Part shown: piece by piece, positions 25,762 through 34,170 of the stretch
How the letters are laid out: every line of letters begins with the position of its first letter
Numbering within the stretch: position 1 is the first letter of the stretch
Origin: an uncultured Alteromonadaceae bacterium
GTDB lineage: Bacteria; Pseudomonadota; Gammaproteobacteria; Enterobacterales; Alteromonadaceae
Length of the DNA stretch: 64,000 nucleotides
Reading direction: 5' to 3'
NCBI GenBank assembly: GCA_947503265.1
Contig: CANNDC010000016.1
Coordinates: 1-64,000 of the forward strand
Translations under genes and position numbers: made by a program
The notes under the pieces: model-generated
What the model saw: only the letters and a program-made list of their open reading frames with translations
What the model was told of the DNA's origin: nothing
The model's database searches: none

Positions 25762-26730
25762 ATGACTAAGAGTTTCATTCAAAGCGCGAATAGAGTGCTC
25801 GATATCGAATCGGATGCAATTAGCAATTTGAAAGCATTTATTGGTTCCGACTTCGAATCAGCGTGCCAATTGATGCAAGAGTGCACCGGCAAAGTCGTTG
25901 TTTCTGGCATGGGTAAATCTGGCCACATCGGTAATAAAATAGCTGCTACTTTAGCAAGCACAGGTACACCGTCGTTTTTTATGCACCCAGGCGAAGCTAA
26001 TCATGGCGATTTGGGTATGTTAACCAGACAAGATGTGTTGATAGCCATTTCAAACTCGGGCGAAACCCAAGAGCTGTTAAGTCTGATTCCAGTAGTAAAA
26101 AGATTGGGTATACCGATTATCGCCATGACAAATAGTGCGACTAGTTCGTTGGGTAAATACTCTGATGTAGTTTTGATTATCAAAGTCGAAAAAGAAGCGT
26201 GTTCTTTAGGTTTAGCGCCTACTGCCAGCACCACTGCAACCTTAGCAATGGGAGACGCGCTTGCTATCGCATTGTTAGACGCGAGTGGGTTTACGTCCGA
26301 AGACTTTGCCTTATCCCATCCGGGTGGAAGTTTAGGTCGAAGGTTACTGTTGTCAGTAAACGATATCATGCATACTGGCGAAGAACTGCCTTTGGTAGAC
26401 AAATCTCAAACCATCATTGGCGCGTTATTGGAGATTTCTAAAAAGGGATTAGGCATGACGGGTATTGTCGATTCCCAACATCATCTTCTGGGTATATTTA
26501 CTGATGGTGATTTACGCCGAATTTTGGACAATCGTATAGACATTCATACCACGCCTGTTGAACAGGTTATGACAAAAAATAGTATTACAACGACACCAGA
26601 TACACTTGCAGTGGGTGCTTTAAATTTGATGGAAAAATATAAAATTAATTCTTTATTTGCTGTTGACGAAAATGGAAAAGCTAAGGGTGCATTGAATATG
26701 CACATGTTATTGAAAGCTGGGGTAGTTTAA
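25762..26730 (+). CDS. kdsD: D-arabinose 5-phosphate isomerase KdsD
   Basis: Converts ribulose 5-phosphate to arabinose 5-phosphate, the precursor of Kdo for LPS. The N-terminal SIS sugar-isomerase domain (about 35-180) has SGMGKSGHIGNKIAATLASTG and HPGEANHGDLGM, and two CBS domains (about 205-322) follow. 322 aa versus 328 in E. coli. Its stop overlaps the kdsC start by one base (TAATG). Confidence 0.96.
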   Translation: MTKSFIQSANRVLDIESDAISNLKAFIGSDFESACQLMQECTGKVVVSGMGKSGHIGNKIAATLASTGTPSFFMHPGEANHGDLGMLTRQDVLIAISNSGETQELLSLIPVVKRLGIPIIAMTNSATSSLGKYSDVVLIIKVEKEACSLGLAPTASTTATLAMGDALAIALLDASGFTSEDFALSHPGGSLGRRLLLSVNDIMHTGEELPLVDKSQTIIGALLEISKKGLGMTGIVDSQHHLLGIFTDGDLRRILDNRIDIHTTPVEQVMTKNSITTTPDTLAVGALNLMEKYKINSLFAVDENGKAKGALNMHMLLKAGVV

Positions 26731-27284
26731 TGTCTATCATTGAAACTTTGTACGGTCCGGTTACGAGTAACTTGATCCACAAATTAAGCAAAGTTAAGTT
26801 GTTTGTTTGTGACGTAGATGGCGTTTTTTCTGACGGCAATATATACATGGGCAATGGTGGTGAAGAACTTAAAACTTTTAATACGTTAGACGGATATGGC
26901 GTGAAAGCGATTCGTTCTGTTGGAATAGAAGTCGCGATCATTACTGGTCGACAATCAGCCATAGTTGAAAACCGCATGAGCAGTTTGGGGATCACCCTTA
27001 TCATTCAAGGTGAAGAAGACAAAGGAGCTGCGGTTCAACGACTCAAATCGCACTTTAAACTAAAAAAAGAACAAGTTGCTGCAATCGGCGATGACATGCC
27101 TGATATTCCTATGTTCGAAGAAAGCAGTGTTTCGGTGAGTGTTCCCAATGGTCACCCTTATGTGAAAGACAAAGCTCAGTATGTTACTCGAACCGCGGGG
27201 GGCTCTGGCGCGGTAAGGGAAGTATGCGATTTACTGCTATTTTCAGTGAATAAATTGAATCAAATTCATGGCAGTAGCACATGA
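26730..27284 (+). CDS. kdsC: 3-deoxy-D-manno-octulosonate 8-phosphate phosphatase KdsC
   Basis: HAD-type phosphatase that makes free Kdo from Kdo 8-phosphate. The nucleophile motif is CDVDGVFSDG (Asp28 and Asp30), followed by ITGRQS and GDDMPDIPMFE, the canonical HAD motifs II and IV; no large cap domain is present, as in the tetrameric KdsC class. 184 aa. Its end overlaps lptC by four bases. Confidence 0.96.
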   Translation: MSIIETLYGPVTSNLIHKLSKVKLFVCDVDGVFSDGNIYMGNGGEELKTFNTLDGYGVKAIRSVGIEVAIITGRQSAIVENRMSSLGITLIIQGEEDKGAAVQRLKSHFKLKKEQVAAIGDDMPDIPMFEESSVSVSVPNGHPYVKDKAQYVTRTAGGSGAVREVCDLLLFSVNKLNQIHGSST

Positions 27285-27841
27285 ATCGACTCACCATAAG
27301 TATCGGTTTGCTATTTGTCTTGGTATTACTTATTTATTTACCAGGCTGGCTCGATACTTCTAGTGAGCAAAATGTAGCTCAAAACGATGATTTGTATCAG
27401 CCCAACTATCAAGCTCGCAACATGCGTAGTACTTTATACAATGAAGATGGGAAGATAAATCATCAAGTTTTTGCTTTGAGAATGGAACATTTTCAGTTAC
27501 TTGGTTTCACACAGTTTAGCCAACCTCAATATACAATATACGTTTCTAACCAAGATACACCTTGGCACGTAGTGGCTAAAGAAGGCACCTTATACGAAGG
27601 CAATAGAATTCAATTGGAGACGGATGTCGAAATTCGTAGTATGGACACAACGGGATTTGTACAAACGATTAAAACACAATTTTTAGAGGTGAATCTGACG
27701 GAAAAAACTATGATGTCAGACCAACCGGTTGAGATAAATGGGCGAGACTTTGTAGTGAATAGCCATGGCTTTGTTGCCGATCTCAATAACCAGACTTATG
27801 AGTTAAAAGAACATGTTCAAACACTTTATGCACCTCGTTAA
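27281..27841 (+). CDS. lptC: LPS export protein LptC
   Basis: Single-pass inner-membrane protein passing LPS from LptB2FG to LptA. One N-terminal membrane helix (about 5-22) and a periplasmic beta-jellyroll region with YTIYVSNQDTPWHVVAKEGTLYEG and the end of the domain at MMSDQPVEINGRDFVVNSHGF. 186 aa versus 191 in E. coli. Overlaps the start of lptA by 29 bases. Confidence 0.93.
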   Translation: MNRLTISIGLLFVLVLLIYLPGWLDTSSEQNVAQNDDLYQPNYQARNMRSTLYNEDGKINHQVFALRMEHFQLLGFTQFSQPQYTIYVSNQDTPWHVVAKEGTLYEGNRIQLETDVEIRSMDTTGFVQTIKTQFLEVNLTEKTMMSDQPVEINGRDFVVNSHGFVADLNNQTYELKEHVQTLYAPR

Positions 27842-28412
27842 AATTTCGCTTTTGAGCTTATTAGCATTAAGTTCAGCGAGTTTCGCGGGAGAAAAAGACT
27901 TTGATTTACCGATCAAAGTGGATGCCCAATCAAACTTTTTCGATGGTAAAACAAAAACGTCAATTTTCAGTAAAGATGTAAAAATCACCCAAGGCACACT
28001 AGTCATTCTAGCTGATGAAGTAGAAGTTATTGCCGGGCTTGGGGAAGGCAAAGAAGTATTTATTGCTAGAGGAGAGCCAGCCAGTTATCAGCAGGAGTTG
28101 GATGATGGCACTGCTATATTGGCTGCGGCAAAAGAAATTAAGTATGAAGTATCCAATCGGACTTTGACTTTGACAGGTGACGCCGAATTAAAACAAGATA
28201 GCAGCCAAGTTAAAGGCGAATCCATTGTATTTAATATGGAACTTGAACAATTAATTGCCGAAGGCGATGATTCTGAGGAAGGTGGTGTCACCACCATATT
28301 CCAACCTGATAGCTTGCGTAAAAAAGAAAAAACGAATGATGAGGCAAAAGACCAAACTGAGGAAAAAGACCAAACTGGGGAAAAAGTAAAATCTGAGGAT
28401 GAAAAACCTTAA
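27813..28412 (+). CDS. lptA: LPS transport periplasmic protein LptA
   Basis: Forms the periplasmic bridge for LPS. Signal peptide (cleavage near SFAGE, about 26), then the OstA-like domain: PIKVDAQSNFFDGKTKTSIFSKDVKITQGTLVI through TLTGDAELKQDSSQVKGESIVFNMELEQLIAEG. The C-terminal 30 residues are a highly charged tail of Lys, Glu and Asp containing a tandem six-residue repeat (KDQTEE, KDQTGE) encoded by an 18-bp repeat. An internal ATG at 27828 is an alternative start that would reduce the overlap with lptC. Confidence 0.93.
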   Translation: MFKHFMHLVKISLLSLLALSSASFAGEKDFDLPIKVDAQSNFFDGKTKTSIFSKDVKITQGTLVILADEVEVIAGLGEGKEVFIARGEPASYQQELDDGTAILAAAKEIKYEVSNRTLTLTGDAELKQDSSQVKGESIVFNMELEQLIAEGDDSEEGGVTTIFQPDSLRKKEKTNDEAKDQTEEKDQTGEKVKSEDEKP

Positions 28413-29137
28413 TGGCAACGTTAAAAGCTAGCCATCTAGCCAAATCATATAAATCACGTCAAGTAGTTAAAGACGTGAGTCTAGAAGTGTCGACTGGTCA
28501 AATTGTTGGATTACTCGGGCCGAATGGTGCTGGTAAAACCACTACTTTTTACATGATTGTAGGCTTGGTTCCCTTAGATAAAGGCGAAATATACATCGAC
28601 CAAAATCAATTAACCAAGCAACCTATGCATGTTAGAGCTCGCAAAGGAATAGGCTATTTACCGCAGGAATCCTCTATTTTTCGAAAGTTGACTGTGTATC
28701 AAAATTTAATGGCGATTTTACAAACGCGTAAGTCATTGTCTTCGGAAGACAGAGAACAACAAGCAGATGCATTATTAGACGAATTCAATATCAATCACAT
28801 TCGTAACAGTCTTGGCATGAGTTTATCTGGCGGAGAACGCAGAAGAGTCGAGATTGCTCGCGCACTAGCCGCAGATCCGGAATTTATTCTGTTAGACGAA
28901 CCTTTTGCAGGTGTTGACCCGATTTCAGTCAATGATATTAAGAAAATTATACAGCACCTAAGAGATCGCGGAATCGGCGTATTGATAACAGATCATAATG
29001 TACGAGAAACTCTTGATGTCTGTGAGAAAGCTTATATCGTAAGCCACGGTGAATTAATTGCATCAGGTACGGCAGATGATGTTCTCAATAATCAACAAGT
29101 AAGAGATGTATACCTAGGTGAGCAATTCAAGCTATAG
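28412..29137 (+). CDS. lptB: LPS export ABC ATPase LptB
   Basis: Homodimeric ATPase powering LPS extraction with LptFG (not in this window). Walker A GPNGAGKT at 36-43, Q-loop YLPQESSIFRKLT, signature LSGGERRRVEIARAL, Walker B FILLDEPFAGVDPIS and switch His in ITDHNVRETLD. 241 aa, exactly as in E. coli. Begins in TAATG overlap with lptA. Confidence 0.97.
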   Translation: MATLKASHLAKSYKSRQVVKDVSLEVSTGQIVGLLGPNGAGKTTTFYMIVGLVPLDKGEIYIDQNQLTKQPMHVRARKGIGYLPQESSIFRKLTVYQNLMAILQTRKSLSSEDREQQADALLDEFNINHIRNSLGMSLSGGERRRVEIARALAADPEFILLDEPFAGVDPISVNDIKKIIQHLRDRGIGVLITDHNVRETLDVCEKAYIVSHGELIASGTADDVLNNQQVRDVYLGEQFKL

Positions 29138-29199
29138 TTATAGTATTGGATAATTAAAGTCTCACAAAAGATTAATCAATTAAGATAAACTAAATATTA

Positions 29200-30675
29200 A
29201 TGAAACCCTCTTTACAGCTAAAATTTAGTCAACAACTTACAATGACACCACAACTGCAGCAAGCAATTAGGCTGTTGCAGTTGTCTACCATTGATTTGCA
29301 GCAAGAGATTCAAGAAGCACTTGAATCTAATCCGCTCTTAGAGGTTGAGGAAGGGGTTGATACTCAAACAGGGGATGCTGCTCTAGCTGAATCCAATCAG
29401 CGTATTGAAGAACCTACTCAGACAGTTGATGCTGACAACATTGATACAAGCCAGGCATTAGATAATGGCGACCTACCCAATGAACTACCCATAGATAGCA
29501 CTTGGGATGAATATATTAGTGCTTCCTCTGCACCCGCGCCGATTGCCAGCGGCCCGGGAGAAGATGATCAAATATTCCAAGGCGAAACGACTGAAAATAT
29601 TCAAGACCATCTACTTTGGCAAATGCAACTTACTCCCTTTTCAGATACCGATATCTCCATCGCAATGGCGATCATTGATTCCATTGATGAGTCTGGTTAT
29701 TTGACCATAAGCACAGAAGAAGTGTTGGCGAGTCTGCATGATGAAGAAATAGAATTAGACGAAGTCGAATGTGTACTCAAGCGTATTCAAATGTTTGACC
29801 CTATTGGTTCAGGCTCCAGAACTCCCCAAGAATGCTTGCTCGTACAATTAAATCAATTCTCAGCAGATACACCTTGGCTAAAAGAAGCGAAAAGCTTAAT
29901 CACTGAATACTCAGATTTACTTGGTTCCAAAGATTATCGAACCTTGATGCGCAAGTCGCGGCTGCGCGAAGACGAATTGCGAGAAGCGTTAAGACTATTG
30001 CAAACCTTAAACCCTCGTCCCGGAAGTGCTTTGGTGACAGGAGAGCCTGAATACGTTATTCCTGACGTTTCTGTGATGAAAAAGAATGGTAGATGGCAGG
30101 TCGAATTAAATCCTGACAGCCTGCCCAAATTGAACGTCAATCAGCAGTACGCTGCTATGAGTCGCAGTGCTAGAAACACCAGCGATAGTCAGTTTATCCG
30201 CTCACACATGCAAGAAGCTAAGTGGTTTATTAAAAGCCTTGAAAGTCGAAATGATACGCTAATGAAAGTAGCCAATTGTATCGTTCAACAGCAACTAGGA
30301 TTTTTTGAGCATGGTCCAGAAATGATGAAGCCCATGGTGCTCAATGACGTCGCAGAAATGGTCGATATGCATGAGTCGACAATTTCTCGGGTTACCACGC
30401 AAAAATATATGCATACACCAAGGGGTATTTATGAATTGAAATACTTCTTTTCTAGTCACGTGGCGACAGACTCTGGTGGTGAGTGTTCGTCGACTGCAAT
30501 ACGTGCACTAATCAAAAAACTGGTGGCCGCTGAAATTCCTAGCAAGCCATTGAGTGACAGCAAAATTGCTCAATTGTTGGCTGATCAAGGAATTAAAGTC
30601 GCACGGCGGACCATTGCTAAGTACCGGGAATCGTTGCTGATTCCTCCGTCTAACCAACGTAAAAGTCTGTTATAG
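29200..30675 (+). CDS. rpoN: RNA polymerase sigma-54 factor RpoN
   Basis: Alternative sigma factor for -24/-12 promoters that need enhancer-binding ATPases. Region I is glutamine/leucine rich (LKFSQQLTMTPQLQQAIRLLQLS), region II is acidic (about 60-110), the core-binding domain is central, and the RpoN box ARRTIAKYRE lies near residue 470. 491 aa (E. coli 477). It heads the rpoN-hpf-ptsN-rapZ-ptsO cluster that joins nitrogen PTS signalling to sigma-54. Confidence 0.97.
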   Translation: MKPSLQLKFSQQLTMTPQLQQAIRLLQLSTIDLQQEIQEALESNPLLEVEEGVDTQTGDAALAESNQRIEEPTQTVDADNIDTSQALDNGDLPNELPIDSTWDEYISASSAPAPIASGPGEDDQIFQGETTENIQDHLLWQMQLTPFSDTDISIAMAIIDSIDESGYLTISTEEVLASLHDEEIELDEVECVLKRIQMFDPIGSGSRTPQECLLVQLNQFSADTPWLKEAKSLITEYSDLLGSKDYRTLMRKSRLREDELREALRLLQTLNPRPGSALVTGEPEYVIPDVSVMKKNGRWQVELNPDSLPKLNVNQQYAAMSRSARNTSDSQFIRSHMQEAKWFIKSLESRNDTLMKVANCIVQQQLGFFEHGPEMMKPMVLNDVAEMVDMHESTISRVTTQKYMHTPRGIYELKYFFSSHVATDSGGECSSTAIRALIKKLVAAEIPSKPLSDSKIAQLLADQGIKVARRTIAKYRESLLIPPSNQRKSLL

Positions 30676-30703
30676 GCTGCACTAAAGTAAGGAAGGCGCA
30701 AAT

Positions 30704-30991
30704 ATGCAAATTAACCTAACTGGTCATCATGTAGAAATTACCGATTCGTTGAGAGATTATGTCGATAGCAAGTTCTCAAAATTAGAGCGACATTTTGATT
30801 CGATTAACAATGTCCACGTTATTTTAAATGTGGAGAAATTGAATCAGAAAGCTGAGGCAACGCTGCATCTCTCCGGAGGAGAAGTGTTTGCAACTTCAGA
30901 ACATTCAGACATGTACGCAGCCATTGATGGGTTAATTGATAAGTTGGACAGGCAAGTGATAAAACACAAGGAAAAAGTGAAGCGCCATTAA
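30704..30991 (+). CDS. hpf: ribosome hibernation promoting factor, short type
   Basis: Binds the 30S subunit in stationary phase and favours 100S dimers. The 95-aa sequence shows the family start MQINLTGHHVEITDSLRDYVDSKFSKLERHFD and the end IDGLIDKLDRQVIKHKEK. It lacks the C-terminal dimerisation domain of long HPF. SD AAGGAAGG precedes the ATG; it follows rpoN by 28 bases. Confidence 0.96.
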   Translation: MQINLTGHHVEITDSLRDYVDSKFSKLERHFDSINNVHVILNVEKLNQKAEATLHLSGGEVFATSEHSDMYAAIDGLIDKLDRQVIKHKEKVKRH

Positions 30992-31024
30992 ATCAACTTT
31001 GTAACCTAACGAATAAGAAGTTCA

Positions 31025-31471
31025 ATGGAAATAAGAGAGATACTCAGCCCTGATTGCACAGTGTGTACTATTCAGGGTTCTAGCAAAAAGCGAATATTAG
31101 AAGTTATCAGCCAGATTGCTGCTCAGTATCTACCTGAAATCGATCAAAATACCATTTTAATGAGTCTTATGAATCGAGAAAAAATGGGTAGCACTGGGAT
31201 TGGCAATGGTATTGCAATTCCCCATGGGCGTCTTGAAGGGTTGGATAAGGTCACTTCTGTACTCTTGACCTGTTCACCTTCAATCGAATTTGATTCTATA
31301 GATAACAAACCCGTGGATATTTTTTTTGCGATTTTAGTGCCTGAAGAACAAGCCCAAGGTCACTTACAAACTCTCGCTACCATTGCCACAAAGCTGAATG
31401 ATAAAGACGTGGTTAAATCTCTTCGACGAGCCACTGATAGTCAAATGCTGTTTGAGACAATTACCTCATGA
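31025..31471 (+). CDS. ptsN: nitrogen PTS phosphocarrier EIIA-Ntr
   Basis: Terminal phosphoacceptor of the nitrogen PTS, regulating potassium transport and other targets in enterics. The 148-aa EIIA fructose-type domain has the phosphorylated His67 in AIPHGRL. The partner NPr is encoded two genes downstream; EI-Ntr (ptsP) is not in the window. Overlaps rapZ by four bases (ATGA). Confidence 0.96.
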   Translation: MEIREILSPDCTVCTIQGSSKKRILEVISQIAAQYLPEIDQNTILMSLMNREKMGSTGIGNGIAIPHGRLEGLDKVTSVLLTCSPSIEFDSIDNKPVDIFFAILVPEEQAQGHLQTLATIATKLNDKDVVKSLRRATDSQMLFETITS

Positions 31472-32313
31472 AACTCATTATTATCAGCGGCCGCTCGGGA
31501 TCAGGCAAATCAATTGCGTTAAGAGCATTGGAAGATCTCGGTTACTATTGTGTAGACAATATCCCCGTTAACTTGCTGCCCACTCTTACTCATACTGTTG
31601 CTGACGAATATGATCAAGTCGCAGTTAGCATGGACGTGAGAAACTTGCCGAAGCAACCAAACGAACTGGTAGAAATACTTGATTATCTTCCATCTACTTG
31701 GGATATGACGATTCTATTTCTAGACGCCAGTGACGACATGTTGATTAAACGCTTTAGCGAAACACGTCGACTGCATCCGTTGTCGAAGCAAAATAAATCG
31801 CTTGCTGATGCGATACATGCAGAAGGCCAGCTTCTAGCTCCCATAGCGGAAAGAGCTGACCTATATTTAGATACTGACAAACTGTCAGTGCATCAACTGG
31901 CCGAACTAGTTCGGGAACGCATTCTCGGCAAGAAAAGCTCAAGACTGGTGCTGGTTTTTGAGTCATTTGGATTCAAACATGGTATTCCAAAAGATGCAGA
32001 TTATGTATTTGATGGGCGTTTTCTGCCTAATCCTCATTGGGAACCTGACCTTAAACATCTTACCGGCCTAGATGAGCCTGTAGAGATATTTTTAGGCTCA
32101 CAACCGATAGTGACCAAATTTATTTGGCAAATTCAGAATTTAATTTCCACTTGGTTACCCCACTTAGAACGCAACAATCGAAGCTATGTCACTGTAGCCA
32201 TAGGTTGTACTGGCGGACAACACCGTTCAGTTTATGTATCTGAGGCACTAGCCAAAACATTTCGAGCGTCTCATCCTGATGTGCAAATTCGACACAGGGA
32301 ATTAAATCGATAA
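31468..32313 (+). CDS. rapZ: RNase adapter protein RapZ
   Basis: In enterics RapZ presents the sRNA GlmZ to RNase E and senses glucosamine 6-phosphate. The P-loop GRSGSGKS is at residues 8-15; the C-terminal sensing and RNA-binding domain contains GCTGGQHRSVYVSE. 281 aa versus 284 in E. coli. Whether GlmY/GlmZ exist here cannot be told from the window. Confidence 0.95.
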   Translation: MKLIIISGRSGSGKSIALRALEDLGYYCVDNIPVNLLPTLTHTVADEYDQVAVSMDVRNLPKQPNELVEILDYLPSTWDMTILFLDASDDMLIKRFSETRRLHPLSKQNKSLADAIHAEGQLLAPIAERADLYLDTDKLSVHQLAELVRERILGKKSSRLVLVFESFGFKHGIPKDADYVFDGRFLPNPHWEPDLKHLTGLDEPVEIFLGSQPIVTKFIWQIQNLISTWLPHLERNNRSYVTVAIGCTGGQHRSVYVSEALAKTFRASHPDVQIRHRELNR

Positions 32314-32585
32314 TGCGAGTGGAAAAAACGTTACTTATCGTCAATAAGCTGGGGTTACATGCAAGAGCCGCAACCCAGTTGGCGATGTTAGTGAAAACTT
32401 TTGAATCAGAAGTCACTGTCAAACAAGGTGAAAAATCTGCTTCGGCTGCTAGTGTGCTTGGATTGATGTTATTGGAAAGCTATCAAGGAAGAGAAATTCA
32501 AGTCATTTGCGAAGGCAGTGATGCAGATGCTGCGATGGCCGCAGTAGAGACACTTATTGCAGAGCGATTTAACGAACAAGAATAG
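32313..32585 (+). CDS. ptsO: nitrogen PTS HPr-like phosphocarrier NPr
   Basis: A 90-aa HPr-fold protein with active His16 in NKLGLHARAA, and SAASVLGLMLL around the second conserved site. Transfers phosphate from EI-Ntr to EIIA-Ntr (ptsN upstream). Starts inside the rapZ stop (TAATG) and closes the rpoN operon. Confidence 0.95.
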   Translation: MRVEKTLLIVNKLGLHARAATQLAMLVKTFESEVTVKQGEKSASAASVLGLMLLESYQGREIQVICEGSDADAAMAAVETLIAERFNEQE

Positions 32586-32672
32586 CCTTCATCAATCAGT
32601 TGTCTCATGAGTCATGAAATAGGCCTAGTAACACCGTCAACGTAATATAGTGTGATGTATAATCAAACTAAA

Positions 32673-32690
32673 TAACCTCAACTGAGGTTA
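32673..32690. promoter_or_regulatory. inverted repeat upstream of mgtE
   Basis: TAACCTCA (32673-32680) and TGAGGTTA (32683-32690) are perfect eight-base inverted arms with a two-base spacer, 88 bases before mgtE. This is the geometry of a dimeric repressor site or a tight hairpin in a leader. I cannot assign a regulator, and no M-box-like architecture is evident in the 192-bp spacer. Confidence 0.35.
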
Positions 32691-32777
32691 ACTAAAGCAG
32701 ATAATTGCTGATTTCAAACCTTTACTCCTCTAAACTATTGAATCACTAACGAATATCCCTATTCTGGATTACCTTCA

Positions 32778-34136
32778 ATGGCCGAAGCAGTCGAAACAAA
32801 ACATGCGCAACGCCAATTGCAAGCCATTAACCAGGCTTTAGCAAGCGGGATGTTTGTGCATGTTCGAAAAGTACTGCACGATTTGCCCGCTGGAGACATT
32901 GCATTGCTCCTCGAATCTTCGCCGTCTAAGACCCGTGGCGAACTGTGGAAGATGCTTGATGCAGATTTCCACGGCGATGTCCTCGAAGAACTTTCAGAAG
33001 ATGTTCGTAACGGTATTATCAGTCAAATGCTGCCCGAGAAAGTGGTAGATGCACTTGAAGACATGGAAATCGATAACATTGCGGAAACCTTGAGCTCTCT
33101 ACCTCAAGCTATTTCTCAAGATGTCCTAAAATCAATGGATGCTCAAGATCGTCTTCGGGCAGAAAAAGCCTTGTCGTATGGTGAAGACACCGCTGGCTTT
33201 ATTATGAATACCGACACCATTACTCTGCGTTCAGATGTGTCTGTTGACGTCATATTGAGGTATTTGCGGCTCAGAAGTGAAATACCCGAAGGCACAGATA
33301 CTTTTTATGTGGTTAGCCGCAATGATACCCTTGTGGGCGCTGTGCCTGTATCTAAACTTCTCACGGCATTACCTGATGTTACTGTAGATGAATTGATGGA
33401 TGAGGAAGCAGAAGCAGTTCCCGTCGACATGCCTGAAAGTGATGTGGCCAAGTTGTTCGAGCGATACAACTGGTTATCCGCCCCTGTGGTCGACTCTGAA
33501 CGACGTTTGCTAGGCCGTATCACCATTGATGATGTCGTTGATATTATTCGCGAAGATGCCGAACACTCGATGATGAGTATGGCAGGTTTGGATGACGAAG
33601 AAGATACCTTTGCTCCAGCATTACAAAGTACCCAAAAACGCTCGGTATGGTTGGCAGTAAACTTAGTTACGGCTCTGCTGGCCGCTGCGGTAAGTGATCT
33701 ATTCGAAGCCACCCTCAGTCAATTGGCTGTATTGGCTATTCTAAACACTATAGTGCCAAGTATGGGTGGCGTAGCAGGCAATCAAACCCTAACATTGGTT
33801 ATCCGTGGTATGGCTCTAGGCCACGTTAATCCGGGCAATGCTAAATTTTTAATCACCAAAGAGCTTGCCATTGGATTCTTAAACGGCGCCATTTGGGCAA
33901 TACTGATCGCCTCTGTTATCGCGATCTGGAAACAGGACTGGATGTTAGGGGGAGTCATAGCATTTGCCATGATGGTCAATATGATTGCAGCCGGTTTAGC
34001 GGGTGCCATGCTTCCGTTAATCATGAAGAAAATGAAGATTGATCCGGCGCTTGCTGGGAGTGTGATTTTAACGACTATTACAGATGTCGTTGGTATATTT
34101 GCGTTTCTAGGTACAGCAACGCTCTTTCTCATCTAG
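32778..34136 (+). CDS. mgtE: magnesium transporter MgtE
   Basis: Mg2+ channel of the inner membrane gated by cytoplasmic Mg2+. N-terminal MgtE_N superhelix (about 20-135), two CBS domains (about 140-265), a connecting helix, and five C-terminal membrane helices (about 290-452) with the signature PSMGGVAGNQTLTLVIRGMALGHV. 452 aa is the standard length. Its stop codon abuts a GC-rich hairpin. Confidence 0.96.
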   Translation: MAEAVETKHAQRQLQAINQALASGMFVHVRKVLHDLPAGDIALLLESSPSKTRGELWKMLDADFHGDVLEELSEDVRNGIISQMLPEKVVDALEDMEIDNIAETLSSLPQAISQDVLKSMDAQDRLRAEKALSYGEDTAGFIMNTDTITLRSDVSVDVILRYLRLRSEIPEGTDTFYVVSRNDTLVGAVPVSKLLTALPDVTVDELMDEEAEAVPVDMPESDVAKLFERYNWLSAPVVDSERRLLGRITIDDVVDIIREDAEHSMMSMAGLDDEEDTFAPALQSTQKRSVWLAVNLVTALLAAAVSDLFEATLSQLAVLAILNTIVPSMGGVAGNQTLTLVIRGMALGHVNPGNAKFLITKELAIGFLNGAIWAILIASVIAIWKQDWMLGGVIAFAMMVNMIAAGLAGAMLPLIMKKMKIDPALAGSVILTTITDVVGIFAFLGTATLFLI

Positions 34137-34160
34137 GGTCTATTGACCCGAGTATTTTTG
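34136..34160 (+). terminator. small GC-rich hairpin after mgtE
   Basis: GGGTC (34136-34140) pairs with GACCC (34145-34149) around a TATT loop; after GAGTA comes TTTTT (34155-34159). The first base belongs to the mgtE stop codon. The stem is short and the T-run offset by five bases, so partial termination or read-through into the transporter gene is likely. Confidence 0.4.
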
Positions 34161-34170
34161 GAGTCACTTC

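Noticed and set aside
32586..32777. M-box magnesium riboswitch before mgtE
   Set aside because: I see no three-helix architecture or conserved core; only one small palindrome is visible.
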